Origin: Streptomyces sp. HUAS ZL42
Lineage (GTDB): Bacteria > Actinomycetota > Actinomycetes > Streptomycetales > Streptomycetaceae
DNA length: 64,000 bases
Reading direction: 5' to 3'
Assembly (NCBI RefSeq): GCF_040782645.1
Contig: NZ_CP160403.1
Location: 6,421,001 to 6,485,000 of the forward strand
A model generated the notes under the pieces. That model was not told the DNA's origin. It did not search any database and was given only the letters and a program-made list of their open reading frames with translations. Below are positions 1 to 8,597 of the stretch, piece by piece (the first letter of the stretch is position 1; each line of letters opens with the position of its first letter). The position numbers and the translations under genes are program-made.

Positions 1-136
1 ACGCCTTCGCCAGCGCGGTCTGCGTCAGGTCCTCCGCGTGGTGTGCGTCGCCCGTCAGCAGATACGCGGTCCGTACGAGATGGGACCACCGCGCTCTGAC
101 GAAATCCTGGAACTGGGCCTCTAGTTCGGCCTGCAT
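1..136 (-). CDS. ECF RNA polymerase sigma factor, SigE-like family (N-terminus only)
   Basis: Only the first 45 codons lie in the window; the gene continues past the left edge. The visible N-terminus begins with an FxxFVxARWxxLxRTAYLLTGD pattern and continues into AEDLTQxALAKA, which is the sigma-70 region 2 start typical of small Streptomyces SigE/M-like ECF factors that direct RNA polymerase to a small regulon. The start is an ATG preceded by a strong GAGGAGGGT ribosome site at a usual distance. Which signal it answers to, and whether an anti-sigma gene follows it, cannot be seen here. Family assignment is fairly secure; the exact subgroup is inferred from the N-terminus alone. Confidence 0.8.
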   Translation of the reverse strand, partial: MQAELEAQFQDFVRARWSHLVRTAYLLTGDAHHAEDLTQTALAKA

Positions 137-215
137 CAGCACCCTCCTCGCCCAGCAGACCACCGGGCGGGCGGTTTCGGTTGCCCGGGCCGGGCGAGAG
201 GTCTGGAATGGGCCC

Positions 216-674
216 ATGGAGAACGAGACGCGGTGGGACCCGACGGCCGCCGGTGTCCTGCGCCTGCCCTCCGGCCGCCTGGTCCGGGGCCGCGCCCTGC
301 GCCGGCCCCTCGACCCGACGGCGCCCACCCCGTCGTACGGCGTCTACCTTCTCGGCGGTCCGCCGCCGGACGTCCCCTGGGAGTCCCGCTGGATCCGCTG
401 GCCCGACTTCCGCCTCCCGGCGGATCGCGATTCGGCCCGTATGGCGCTGGCTCAGGCGTGGGAGCGGGCGGCCGGCGAACGCGTGGAGATCGCGTGCGGC
501 GGCGGCCGGGGGCGTACGGGGACGGCACTGGCGTGTCTGGCGGTCCTGGACGGCGTACCGGCGGGGGAGGCGGTGGACTTCGTACGCCGCAACTACGAGC
601 GGCACGCGGTGGAGACGCCGTGGCAGCGGCGGTATGTACGGCGGTTCGGCTGCGGGCGACGAGCGGTGCCGTGA
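216..674 (+). CDS. Protein-tyrosine phosphatase-like protein
   Basis: A 152-residue cytosolic protein with a phosphatase loop near residues 93-104, reading A-C-G-G-G-R-G-R-T-G-T. This keeps the C-x5-R-T signature of cysteine-based tyrosine/dual-specificity phosphatases, in which the Cys attacks the phosphate and the Arg binds it. The usual His before the Cys is Ala. An upstream Asp that could be the general acid (WPDFRLP, about residue 65) is present. Closely related small phosphatases are common in Streptomyces; the substrate is unknown. It stands alone, convergent with the acetyltransferase gene downstream. The loop makes the class quite certain, but activity is not proven given the missing His. 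Confidence 0.8.
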   Translation: MENETRWDPTAAGVLRLPSGRLVRGRALRRPLDPTAPTPSYGVYLLGGPPPDVPWESRWIRWPDFRLPADRDSARMALAQAWERAAGERVEIACGGGRGRTGTALACLAVLDGVPAGEAVDFVRRNYERHAVETPWQRRYVRRFGCGRRAVP

Positions 675-686
675 CCACCCCACCGC

Positions 687-1181
687 TCACAACTTCAGCG
701 ACATGATGGTCCGGTCCTCGCCGGGCCCGAAGTAGTCCCTGCGCACGCCTTCTTCGGGCAGGAACCCCAGATGGCGGTACAGCATGATCGCCGCGGTGTT
801 CGTCGGTTGCACGGCCAGGCGGGCCTCGTGGACGCCTTCCTGGCGCAGCCGCCCCAGCGCTTCGCTCATCAGCCGTCGGCCCAGCCGACGGCCGCGTCGG
901 TGCGGGGCGACGGCCAGGCTCAGGCACCAACTCACGGAGAGGTTCGCGCTGGTGGCGAACAGGACGTAGCCCAGCAGGCTGTCGCCCTCTCGCAGGACGA
1001 GCAGATGGTCGCCGTGCGCGTCGAAGTGCTGACGCAGGACGAAGTAGGGGTACGGGCTGAACTCGAAGACCTCGTTGTCGAGACGGTGGAGTTCCGGCAG
1101 ATCGTCCTCGCGGGCCGGGCGGATCTCCGGCTTGTGCTCGCGCACCGAGGGGATGTCCAGGTTGTGGCCAAGATCGGGCAT
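687..1181 (-). CDS. GNAT-family N-acetyltransferase (RimI-like)
   Basis: A 164-residue single-domain acetyltransferase using acetyl-CoA. The acetyl-CoA binding motif A is seen as SLAVAPHRRGRRLGRRLM (V-x-P-x2-R-x2-x-G form), followed by the later motif with NTAAIMLYRHLGF, typical of RimI-like enzymes that acetylate protein N-termini or small amines. Start: the reading frame stays open to 1319, but the ATG at 1181 gives the family length and leaves a 68-bp intergenic region shared with the divergent methyltransferase gene. The substrate cannot be read from the sequence. It is not obviously part of the divergent operon. Confidence 0.85.
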   Translation of the reverse strand: MPDLGHNLDIPSVREHKPEIRPAREDDLPELHRLDNEVFEFSPYPYFVLRQHFDAHGDHLLVLREGDSLLGYVLFATSANLSVSWCLSLAVAPHRRGRRLGRRLMSEALGRLRQEGVHEARLAVQPTNTAAIMLYRHLGFLPEEGVRRDYFGPGEDRTIMSLKL

Positions 1182-1218
1182 TAGACCAGAATTGCCCGCT
1201 GGGGCAGGCGAGTTCAAG

Positions 1219-1232
1219 TCGGAAAATTCCGA
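1219..1232. promoter_or_regulatory. Short inverted repeat in the divergent promoter region of the SCO252x-type operon
   Basis: TCGGAA-AA-TTCCGA, two perfect 6-bp arms around a 2-bp centre, sits 18 bases before the methyltransferase ATG. A TACTGT hexamer follows at 1239-1244, six bases before that ATG, so a leaderless transcript starting at or near the ATG is possible; there is no convincing ribosome site. The repeat would overlap the promoter and could be an operator. This is inference from position and symmetry only. Confidence 0.4.
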
Positions 1233-1249
1233 TCTTGGTACTGTGAGGC

Positions 1250-2026
1250 ATGCATCTGGGATCACCCGGGAACCTGCCGCAACTGAACGCGGAAGCCCCC
1301 TGGGACGCTTTCGACCCACTGGTCTACGTCGATCACAACTACAAGAGCATGATCCAAGAGGACCGGGAGATCATTTCGATCGTCCGCGGCCACTTCGGTG
1401 ATCACTTCCGTGCCAACCCGGACCGCCCGGCCCGGGGGATCGACGTCGGGGCCGGAGCCAATCTCTACCCCGCCTTCGCGATGCTGCCCTGGTGCGACGA
1501 GATCACGCTGCTCGACCGGGCGGGCCGGAATGTTCACTACCTCGAGCGACAGCAGGACGGATACGACCAGAGCTGGGACGCGTTCTGGGACCTGCTCTGT
1601 GAGGACGAGGCGTACGCCGCGCTTACGGGCAACCCGAGAGACAGGTTCGCCGAGGCCACACGGGTCGAGAAGGGAGATCTCTTCGCTCTCAGCGGCCGGC
1701 CGGAACACTGGTCGCTCGGGACCATGTTCTTCGTTGCCGAATCCCTGTCGACCAGCCACGAGGAGTTCTGGCAGGCCGTCGAGTGTTTCCTGCTGGCGCT
1801 CACGCCGGGTGCGCCGTTCGCGGCCGCGTTCATGGAGCACTCCGAGGGATACTTCGTCGGGGACACGCACTTTCCCGCATGCGACGTCGGCGAGCCTGAG
1901 ATCCGGTCCGCGATCGAGGTCTATGCCGAGAGGCTCAGCATGTTCACGGTCGGGCAGCCCGACGCGGTGCGCCCCGGTTATACGTCCATGATCGTGGCTT
2001 GCGGCTTCCGTGGCGGGGGTAATTAA
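1250..2026 (+). CDS. SCO2525-family SAM-dependent methyltransferase
   Basis: A 258-residue methyltransferase resembling the NNMT/PNMT/TEMT group, which transfers a methyl group from S-adenosylmethionine to small-molecule amines and similar acceptors. The N-terminus has a DPLVYVDHNY segment and the SAM-binding glycine motif GIDVGAGANLYPA (about residues 63-75), with an acidic residue ending the next strand (LLDRAG). The C-terminal half keeps the AESLSTSHEEFWQAV and PGAPFAAAFMEHSEGY pattern of the family. It is the first gene of a tight five-gene operon whose order matches the SCO2525-SCO2521 set of S. coelicolor (from memory). The substrate is unknown; the neighbours suggest it modifies a product or protein of this operon. 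Confidence 0.82.
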   Translation: MHLGSPGNLPQLNAEAPWDAFDPLVYVDHNYKSMIQEDREIISIVRGHFGDHFRANPDRPARGIDVGAGANLYPAFAMLPWCDEITLLDRAGRNVHYLERQQDGYDQSWDAFWDLLCEDEAYAALTGNPRDRFAEATRVEKGDLFALSGRPEHWSLGTMFFVAESLSTSHEEFWQAVECFLLALTPGAPFAAAFMEHSEGYFVGDTHFPACDVGEPEIRSAIEVYAERLSMFTVGQPDAVRPGYTSMIVACGFRGGGN

Positions 2027-2070
2027 AGACAGGCTCCGACAGGGGTATGCGATCTGTGAGGGGGCACGGG

Positions 2071-3921
2071 GTGCAGATCAAGCCACGCCAGCATCTGCTG
2101 GACATCTGGCAGGCCATGGCCCACCACTCCTTCCACGACGGAGAGTGGGTCTGGGGCGAGTGGGGCGGAGAGAGCAGCGTCGCGGACGCGGAGCGGCTCC
2201 TCTGCCTGCTGTATCCGGCCACCGAGATCCCGGCGTTCCGGCTGGACGACCCGGACACCACGCAGGAGGACGTCCAGCAGGCCCTGAGGAGGGCCGGTGG
2301 GCGGCTGGACGTCCCGGCCAACCTCGTCACCGCCGCGGCCCAGTTCATGCGCACCCATACGGACGACGACAAGAGCCCCTCCTTCGCCGGGGGTTACTAC
2401 TTCCGGTCCGAGGACAAGGCCAAGGAGCTCACCGAGGAACAACGCAGGCTCGGCGTGACCGATTCGTTCTCCATGTCGATCACCCTCTGCCTGGCCACCC
2501 TCGGCTTCCTCAAGGTCTACGAGACCAGGACCAGGCGCAGCGACATCAGGGAGACGATCGCGGAACTGCGCTCGGCCACCAGCAACCGGCTCACCGCCGC
2601 GATGGTGAGCCTGCTGCGCTCCTTCACCGTCAACGTCTTCGACACAGACTCCTCCCAGGGCCGTACCCTCACCGAACTCCTCGACCGGGGACGCCTGTCG
2701 CAACGGCAGGTGCTCAACACGTTCCAGAACCGCTTCCGGCCGCTGCGCGCCGCGCTCGTGGAGAGCCTGTTCCTAGGTATCGACATCCAGGAAGGGCTCA
2801 GGGACGAGAACGGGCTCTTCGACTGCGGCTGGGCGTGGAGCCTGGTGAAGGACGCCCCCGAGATCGACACCGACGAACCCATCGGTGCGCAGCCCGAGGG
2901 CGTCGCCGACCCGGCACCGCACCTGTACTTCACCGTCGTCGCCCTCGACGGCATCCAGGACCTGTTCTCCGACCGCACCCTCACCCTTGGCCTGCTCAAC
3001 ACCGAACAGCAGAAGCTCGCCGAGGCGCTCAGGCTGCGCTGGGAGCTGACCCAGCAGTACTGGTCCGGCATCGCCCGCTTCCACGCCGACCGCTGGCCCC
3101 TGGAGGACATCCCCTGGCGTACGACGGGACAGAAACTGGAGTCCGAGTACTTCTCTCTGTCCGTCGCCGCCATCCTCGTACACGACCTGATGCGCCGCCG
3201 CGCCACCGACGACGACCTGACCCGCACCGTCAGCGTCATGGAGCGGCTCGCCGAACGCGGCCGCATCACCAGCCGGATGACGCGCGACGACCCCTTGGTC
3301 CACCAGCTGCACAACGTGGGCGTCGCCCTGCCGTTGCAGGGCAGCGAGCGGGCGGGCCCGCCCATGACGTGGTCCATGAACGACTTCTCGGCGCAGTTGC
3401 TGAAGCGGACCATCCAGTTATGCGCGCTGTCGCGCAACCTCGCCTCGCACGACAGGCTGCTCAGACTCGCCGAGGACACCTTCGACCACCTGTGGCGACG
3501 CCGCATCCCGGACGGCGAGGGTGTCGGCCTGTGGGACAACGTCCACGCCGCCTATCCCGAGGCGGACATAGAGGAACGGCAGGTCCCGGTGTCGTGGAGC
3601 ATCACCGAGCGGGTCACCGAGGTGATGGTCCAGGCCCACCAGATGTACCGGCAGCCACCGATCCGCAGCCTTGAACTCACCGAACTGGCCAGGGCGTTGA
3701 TCAGCGAGTCAGACCATCTCCTCGGCAACGAACAGATGGAACCCGCGCCCATGGACGACGGTCGGCACGGGATGGAGCTCAGGAACATGGAGGTCAAGCT
3801 GCGCCGCGCCCGCAGCCTCGTGGACGAACAGCCGGGTACGGCCTACGCGTTGACGCTCGAGGTGCTGGGACAGCTCGACACGCTCGCCCGAGCGCGCGAA
3901 GCCGCGGACCGGGGAGTGTGA
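2071..3921 (+). CDS. SCO2524-family protein of unknown function
   Basis: A large (616-residue) soluble protein with no signal peptide or membrane segment. I recognise it only as the SCO2524-type partner found in this conserved Streptomyces operon and can assign no reaction. It opens with QIKPRQHLLDIWQAM and a Trp-rich stretch (DGEWVWGEWGG), then is mostly helical, with Arg-rich segments and a helical C-terminal tail. Start: an in-frame ATG at 2047 is possible, but the GTG at 2071 has a better ribosome site (GAGGGGG, six bases upstream) and begins at the conserved QIKPRQ. The stop is four bases before the next start, so expression is probably coupled to the P-loop gene. Confidence 0.72.
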   Translation: MQIKPRQHLLDIWQAMAHHSFHDGEWVWGEWGGESSVADAERLLCLLYPATEIPAFRLDDPDTTQEDVQQALRRAGGRLDVPANLVTAAAQFMRTHTDDDKSPSFAGGYYFRSEDKAKELTEEQRRLGVTDSFSMSITLCLATLGFLKVYETRTRRSDIRETIAELRSATSNRLTAAMVSLLRSFTVNVFDTDSSQGRTLTELLDRGRLSQRQVLNTFQNRFRPLRAALVESLFLGIDIQEGLRDENGLFDCGWAWSLVKDAPEIDTDEPIGAQPEGVADPAPHLYFTVVALDGIQDLFSDRTLTLGLLNTEQQKLAEALRLRWELTQQYWSGIARFHADRWPLEDIPWRTTGQKLESEYFSLSVAAILVHDLMRRRATDDDLTRTVSVMERLAERGRITSRMTRDDPLVHQLHNVGVALPLQGSERAGPPMTWSMNDFSAQLLKRTIQLCALSRNLASHDRLLRLAEDTFDHLWRRRIPDGEGVGLWDNVHAAYPEADIEERQVPVSWSITERVTEVMVQAHQMYRQPPIRSLELTELARALISESDHLLGNEQMEPAPMDDGRHGMELRNMEVKLRRARSLVDEQPGTAYALTLEVLGQLDTLARAREAADRGV

Positions 3922-3925
3922 CACC

Positions 3926-4843
3926 GTGCTGATCTTCGCCGCCTCCGACAAGGGCGGCGCGGGCCGCTCCGTCACCAGCGCCAACCTTGCCTATCACCGG
4001 GCGCTTGCCGGGGACGGCGTCTGCTACCTGGACTTCGACTTCGGCTCGCCCACCGCGTCGGACGTCTTCGGCATACCGGACGCGCCGAAGGAGGCAGAGG
4101 GACGCGGTCTGCACTCCTACCTCAACGGCGAGACGAGCGAACCGATGCGTGTCGACGTCTGGGCGCGCACCGAGCACTTCGTGCTGCGCGACAAGCCGGA
4201 CCGCTCCGGACGGCTGGTTCTGCTGCCCGGCGACCGCAGCGGCGGCGAGTTCGTCACCGACGAGGAGAACCTGCACCGCTGCGTGGACCTGATCCTCCGG
4301 CTCAAACGTGAATTCGACGTGATCGTGGTCGACCTGAGCGCCGGCCGCAGCTACGCCATGGACCTGGCGCTGGCGGCCACCGCACAGCACGAGCTGCGGC
4401 GCATCAAGGCTCGCTGGCTGATCTACCACCGCTGGACGCGGCAGCACGTCATGGCCGCCGCCGAGCTCGTCAGCGGAAAGCAGGGCATCGTCAGCGCCGG
4501 AGAGGAGATGGGCCACGACCGGGACGCGCTCATCGGCGCCATCCGCTTCGTCCGGGCCGCCGTACCCGCCCTCGAATCACCCCTGTGGTCCCAGCTGCCG
4601 CCCGCCCAGTCCGCCTGGATGCGCCAGTACAACGAACGGCTCGAGAGCATCGCGGCCGACCTGGGCATCGGCCGCAGCCGGGTCCTGGGGTCCGTGCCGC
4701 TGGAGCCCGTGCTCCAGCTGAGGGAACAGCTCATCACCGACCACGACGTCCTCGACAGCCGTATCGCCAACATCGAGACCTGGCAGGCGATGGGCGACCT
4801 CGCGGACAAGCTGGGCGACGACAAGTACTGGGGGCCGTTGTGA
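3926..4843 (+). CDS. SCO2523-family variant P-loop protein (MinD/ParA-like)
   Basis: A 305-residue protein related to the SIMIBI/MinD-ParA NTPases. The N-terminus LIFAASDKGGAGRSVTSAN (residues 2-20) copies the deviant Walker A motif KGGxGKT but has Arg-Ser instead of Lys-Thr at the phosphate-binding positions; the signature first Lys is kept. A Walker-B-like strand FDVIVVDLSAGRSYAM lies near residue 130. Classical members use ATP to position partners on DNA or membranes. Whether this variant hydrolyses a nucleotide is open. The GTG start has GGGGAG upstream. The stop overlaps the next start (GTGA), so it is translated with the SCO2522-type gene. It is probably the regulator or scaffold of the operon's product complex, but that is inference. 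Confidence 0.8.
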   Translation: MLIFAASDKGGAGRSVTSANLAYHRALAGDGVCYLDFDFGSPTASDVFGIPDAPKEAEGRGLHSYLNGETSEPMRVDVWARTEHFVLRDKPDRSGRLVLLPGDRSGGEFVTDEENLHRCVDLILRLKREFDVIVVDLSAGRSYAMDLALAATAQHELRRIKARWLIYHRWTRQHVMAAAELVSGKQGIVSAGEEMGHDRDALIGAIRFVRAAVPALESPLWSQLPPAQSAWMRQYNERLESIAADLGIGRSRVLGSVPLEPVLQLREQLITDHDVLDSRIANIETWQAMGDLADKLGDDKYWGPL

Positions 4844-5820
4844 GCACAGCAGGGGCCGTCTTCAGGGAGACCAGCGCCCAGCCGCGCACGGAGGCCGTGC
4901 CGTACTCCCATCTCTCCCTGGAACTCGGGCACTTGTACATGGAGGACTTCGCCGAGGGCCCCGACCGGCTGCGCGCGCACTTCACCGCCGTACGGCCCTG
5001 GCTCCAGGCCGCCCGCGCCGCCGTTCCGGGCCTGCCCGAGGGCAAACGGCCCCGGATCAGCACCTGCTTCCTCATCGACGACTACTTCAGCCGCCTCGCC
5101 GGACCCGCCGAACTGATACCGCCCCTGCTGGAGGAGGCCGAGGCGGCCGGGCTGACGATCGACTACCTGGCCCGGGAGTCCGGCTGCGCCGCCACCGAAC
5201 CCGGCAGGCCGGACCGGGGGCTCGCCGAGTCCGTGTTCGGCCGTCTGGTCGAGTCCCCGCCGCCCGGCAGCACCGGCTTCCGCCCGCCCGTCAGCCGCAC
5301 CGGCTGGCTCACCAACGGCCGCCGCGCACCGGCCCGGCGCAACTCGGCGGCACTGAACTCCAGGGGAACCTGGCAGCCCCCCAGCGAGACCGGGGCGCGC
5401 GGGCACTCCATCTTCGTCGACGTCGAACTGTGGGACGAGCGCACCGACCGGCGCACCTGGTCCTGCGCCTTCCTGGCCGCCGTCTGGCAGCTGGCCCGCC
5501 TCGGTCTGCTCCGCGACAACGGCGAGGCGGTCCTCACCCCAACCCCCTGGGACGCGTCGGCCTTCCCGAAGGACTGGGACGCCCTGCCGCACCTGCTGCG
5601 GCTCAACCCCCGCGCGGCACCCTTCAGCGCGTACTACACCTGCAGCGTCCTGCCGGCCAGGTTCCTGCCCGTGGAGCACGCCGTGCGCATCGTCCTCGAG
5701 CAGACCCATGTGCACGAGGAGGCGCTCCAGCAGGTCGCGAACCGGGCGGAGGGCGAGCAGGTCGCGCTCCCCACGGGCGTCGTGGAGCGTACGTCCTACG
5801 TGTTCCCGCCGGGACTGTGA
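4840..5820 (+). CDS. SCO2522-family protein of unknown function
   Basis: A 326-residue soluble protein starting at a GTG that overlaps the stop of the P-loop gene. The frame is open further upstream (to 4585), but that part is a shadow of the preceding gene. Recognisable stretches are a hydrophobic strand with paired Asp (CFLIDDYF, about residue 73), a central Arg/Pro/Ser-rich loop with TGWLTNGRR, a core segment IFVDVELWDE followed by RTWSCAFLAAVWQLARLG, and a C-terminal SAYYTCSVLPARFLPVEHAV helix region. None matches an enzyme family I know. It occurs with the SCO2521, 2523, 2524 and 2525 types, which suggests one functional unit. Confidence 0.72.
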   Translation: MSTAGAVFRETSAQPRTEAVPYSHLSLELGHLYMEDFAEGPDRLRAHFTAVRPWLQAARAAVPGLPEGKRPRISTCFLIDDYFSRLAGPAELIPPLLEEAEAAGLTIDYLARESGCAATEPGRPDRGLAESVFGRLVESPPPGSTGFRPPVSRTGWLTNGRRAPARRNSAALNSRGTWQPPSETGARGHSIFVDVELWDERTDRRTWSCAFLAAVWQLARLGLLRDNGEAVLTPTPWDASAFPKDWDALPHLLRLNPRAAPFSAYYTCSVLPARFLPVEHAVRIVLEQTHVHEEALQQVANRAEGEQVALPTGVVERTSYVFPPGL

Positions 5821-5821
5821 C

Positions 5822-6811
5822 ATGAGCGCCCCGGGGGAGACGACACGCCCGGTCCTGGCCTGCGGCGAGGTGCGCACCTGCCTGCTGCCCACCCGGGACG
5901 CGGTGAGCGAACGGGACGCCGAGAGCCTGCTGCGGCTGCGCGCCGACGAACCCGTCCGCCTGTCCCGGCGTCCCAACCCCTACGCCCTCTCGCCCGACGT
6001 CCTCACGGGCGTCGACTGCCGGCTGCCCACCGCCAACCGGGCCAAGGTCCGCGCGGTCGGTACGGTCGCCGCCCGCGCGTCCCTCACCGAGGGCCGGATA
6101 CTCCAGGCGACGGCGTACTTCCGCGCACCGGGCGCCGGGCCCGACCGACGGCAGCCGTGGGGCTACTACCTGGTGCGCCCCGGCGTCCTGGTCCCCGTGG
6201 GCAGGCTGGACGAACAGGCCGTCGCACAGGGCTTTCTGGCCGAGCCCCGGCAGGGGATGCAGGAGATCGTGCCGGACGAACTGGATGCCGGATCCGTCGC
6301 CGAGGGCCTCCTCGCCCGGATCTCCCGCCATCGGCTCCTCGACCACGACGCCCCGATCACCTCTCCCACCACCAGCCTGCGCTGGGCCGCGCTGACCGCG
6401 CCCGACGCCGAGCGGCCGGTCCTGGAGCGCTTCACCGTCGCCGAAAGCGGGCTGCGGCTGGTGCGGTTGCGGCTGCCGGACGGCATCCCGGCCGGCGCCG
6501 TGGCCCGGCTCTGCGAGGACCTCGCCCTGCACGACTGGCTCTTGACGACCGTCGTGCACATGCTGGACAACAGCCGGCTCGGCGCGGCGGACGGGCCCTC
6601 GGCGGTCCTGGCGCTGCGTCCGGCCGTCGACCATCTGCTGCACCTGTGGATGCCGCACGCGCACGTGGACGACTCGCTGGTCCACCTGTGGGAAGAGCTG
6701 GAACGCAGGCCGGGTTTCACCCGCCAGTGGCAGAGCATGGTCCAGCGCATCCGCGACCAACTGGCGCTTCAGGCGATTCCTTTGCTGCACGAGGCGCTGT
6801 TTCCGCGCTGA
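5822..6811 (+). CDS. SCO2521-family protein of unknown function
   Basis: A 329-residue soluble protein; the ATG lies one base after the previous stop and is the last of the five tightly packed genes. It has an N-terminal VLACGEVRTCLLP strand, a central WGYYLVRPGVLVPVG hairpin and a helical C-terminal half with an aromatic/His-rich stretch (AVDHLLHLWMPHAHVDD). No catalytic motif is apparent. I recognise it by order and by similarity to the SCO2521 type of S. coelicolor, not by function. A 37-base gap then separates it from the membrane protein downstream, which may or may not share the transcript. Confidence 0.72.
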   Translation: MSAPGETTRPVLACGEVRTCLLPTRDAVSERDAESLLRLRADEPVRLSRRPNPYALSPDVLTGVDCRLPTANRAKVRAVGTVAARASLTEGRILQATAYFRAPGAGPDRRQPWGYYLVRPGVLVPVGRLDEQAVAQGFLAEPRQGMQEIVPDELDAGSVAEGLLARISRHRLLDHDAPITSPTTSLRWAALTAPDAERPVLERFTVAESGLRLVRLRLPDGIPAGAVARLCEDLALHDWLLTTVVHMLDNSRLGAADGPSAVLALRPAVDHLLHLWMPHAHVDDSLVHLWEELERRPGFTRQWQSMVQRIRDQLALQAIPLLHEALFPR

Positions 6812-6848
6812 CCCAGTAGCCCCAACGATTCCGGCGGAAGAGGCAGGC

Positions 6849-7847
6849 ATGGACGGAGAGCCGGGAACCCCCGGTCGGCCGACGGGCGGACTGCACATAC
6901 CCCCGGTCGTTCTGAAGATCCTGATCACGGTGGCCGTGGGGACGGTCACGTATGTGATCACCAACCTGATCGACCAGTCTCAGGAGGAACTGTGGCAACT
7001 CGCCCTGGCCGTCGTCATCGGCGGTGCGACGCTGATCGTCCAGTACATGGTCGACTTCGAACGGCGCCTGGACTCGGTGGAGACCGGTCAGCGACGGAGT
7101 GGGCGTGACCTGCGGGAGAACCTGACCACGCACCACCATGAGATGACGGAACTGGTGGACCGGGGCTTCCGGCAGGTCGGCGAGGTGACGGAGCTGTTCA
7201 GCAGGCTGGACGCCTCGGGGATGCAGTCCCGCGAAGTCGCGCGGCTGGCCAGGAGTGCCGCGCAGATCGGTCTGCAAGGCCAGGACATCTTGCAGGAGTT
7301 CGTACGGGCCGAGATCGCACGGCTGGCCTCGATGGTGACGGCGCTGACTTCGAGGAGTGCCGACTGGCCGGGCGAGAACAACGACCTGGTCATTGCTCTC
7401 ACCCAGTGCGTCCGCCAGAGCATCGACGCCACCAGCAGCTTCGTCGACCTGCCCTTCTGGGAGACCGCAACCGCGAAGTACTACCTGGACGTGCAGCGCG
7501 AGGCGATCCAGCAGCACGGCGTGAAGGTCAGGCGCTTGTTCATCGTGAAGGACCCCGAGGAACTCGACCCGAACCTGGACAAGATCCTCGAGCAGCAAAG
7601 GGACGCGGGCATCGAGGCCGGGGTGGTGGTCCTGTCCGAGCTGCCGTCCCACATCAGGGTGGGCGAGACGCTCGACGTCGTCATCTTCGACGGAGAGCTG
7701 TACTTCGAGATCACCACGGATGTGCAGCAGCTCAATCCCAACGCCAAACTGGATGCCCATGAGGAGAAGGTCGCCCGGCGCAAGGCACGGTTCGACAGTC
7801 TCTGGGAGGAACGCCGGGAGGGCCCGACGGGACTGCGCGGACGCTGA
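6849..7847 (+). CDS. Membrane-anchored protein with a PLD-like C-terminal domain
   Basis: A 332-residue protein with two N-terminal membrane segments (about residues 21-43 and 49-67), a helical, probably coiled-coil middle region rich in E, R and T, and a cytosolic C-terminal domain. That domain starts at SIDATSSFVDLPFWETATAKYYLDVQREAI and continues with VKVRRLFIV, the pattern of a phospholipase-D-like or related Rossmann-like fold. The HxKxxxxD catalytic motif of true PLD enzymes is not seen, so it may be a binding or sensing domain. A similar region ends the TPR protein at 47061-48791. It follows the SCO252x-type operon on the same strand; its role is unknown. Confidence 0.68.
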   Translation: MDGEPGTPGRPTGGLHIPPVVLKILITVAVGTVTYVITNLIDQSQEELWQLALAVVIGGATLIVQYMVDFERRLDSVETGQRRSGRDLRENLTTHHHEMTELVDRGFRQVGEVTELFSRLDASGMQSREVARLARSAAQIGLQGQDILQEFVRAEIARLASMVTALTSRSADWPGENNDLVIALTQCVRQSIDATSSFVDLPFWETATAKYYLDVQREAIQQHGVKVRRLFIVKDPEELDPNLDKILEQQRDAGIEAGVVVLSELPSHIRVGETLDVVIFDGELYFEITTDVQQLNPNAKLDAHEEKVARRKARFDSLWEERREGPTGLRGR

Positions 7848-7947
7848 TGGGGAGCGGGCGGCCGGCAGGGCGGCAACCGCGTACGCCGACGCACGCAGGC
7901 GGGGCGAAGTTCCCCGACGCGGGGGCGGGGACGTAAGGTGCGGCCGC

Positions 7948-8571
7948 ATGGGCTTGTGGAGATGGAGGAAGAACGGGCCGAAGGCGATCCGCCGCTACCC
8001 CGTGCCGCTCACCATGCACCAGCTGTGGATGGTGTCACTGTGCGCGCCGGTCAGCCGGGACCGGAGCGCCTCGCGTACGACCCTGTACCCGTTCACGCGG
8101 ATCGACGACGACGGTGCGCGGCGCTGGCTGGCCGACCAGTGGGAGATCACCTCCCGTGAGCAGCTGGCGGACCGGCTCGACGACCTCGCGGTCCGCGGCT
8201 ACCGGTCGCGGGCGTACCAGCTCACCGGCGTCGCCCCGCTCGCCTGGGACGCCGCCCTGTACGTCGACATCTCCCGCCGGGGCTTCGCCTGCGGGCTCCT
8301 CAGCGAGGCCGACGCCTGGACCGCGCTGAAGAACATCGTGCCGACGGTGGTGCGTACGTACGCCTCCTGGCGGGAGTACGCCGATCACTATCTGCTGGGG
8401 CGGCAGGTGTGGCGGGACGGTCTGCAGGGCCGTGCCGACGCCACGGACCTTCCGGCGCCCCAGGCCGCCGCCGATGCCCACCTCCGCTCCCTCCTCGACC
8501 CCGCGAACCGCTCCAGCCCCTGGAACCTGGCCCCCTGGGACACCATCAGTCACCCCGACCGCGCACGCTGA
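7948..8571 (+). CDS. DUF1266 domain-containing protein
   Basis: A 207-residue soluble protein. The C-terminal two thirds carry the DUF1266 pattern: LTGVAPLAWDAALYVDISRRG, then a segment with E-A-x-A-W in which an acidic residue precedes a helix (LLSEADAWTAL), then a SWREYADHYLLGRQVW segment. DUF1266 proteins occur in many bacteria, often near polymorphic toxins or immunity-like genes, but no activity has been established to my knowledge. The start is an ATG with AAGGTG upstream at a usual distance. It sits between the membrane protein and recO without a clear shared operon. Confidence 0.75.
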   Translation: MGLWRWRKNGPKAIRRYPVPLTMHQLWMVSLCAPVSRDRSASRTTLYPFTRIDDDGARRWLADQWEITSREQLADRLDDLAVRGYRSRAYQLTGVAPLAWDAALYVDISRRGFACGLLSEADAWTALKNIVPTVVRTYASWREYADHYLLGRQVWRDGLQGRADATDLPAPQAAADAHLRSLLDPANRSSPWNLAPWDTISHPDRAR

Positions 8572-8597
8572 CTCCGGGCGTACGGGAGAATGGCCCC

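Noticed and set aside
136..1251. Long leftward open frame across the phosphatase and acetyltransferase genes
   Set aside because: Pro/Arg/Gly-rich translation without domain pattern; it is the shadow of two well-supported genes in other frames.
2010..3674. 554-codon frame overlapping the SCO2524-type gene
   Set aside because: Low-complexity Arg/Pro/Gly translation; the overlapping frame has family features and tight operon spacing.
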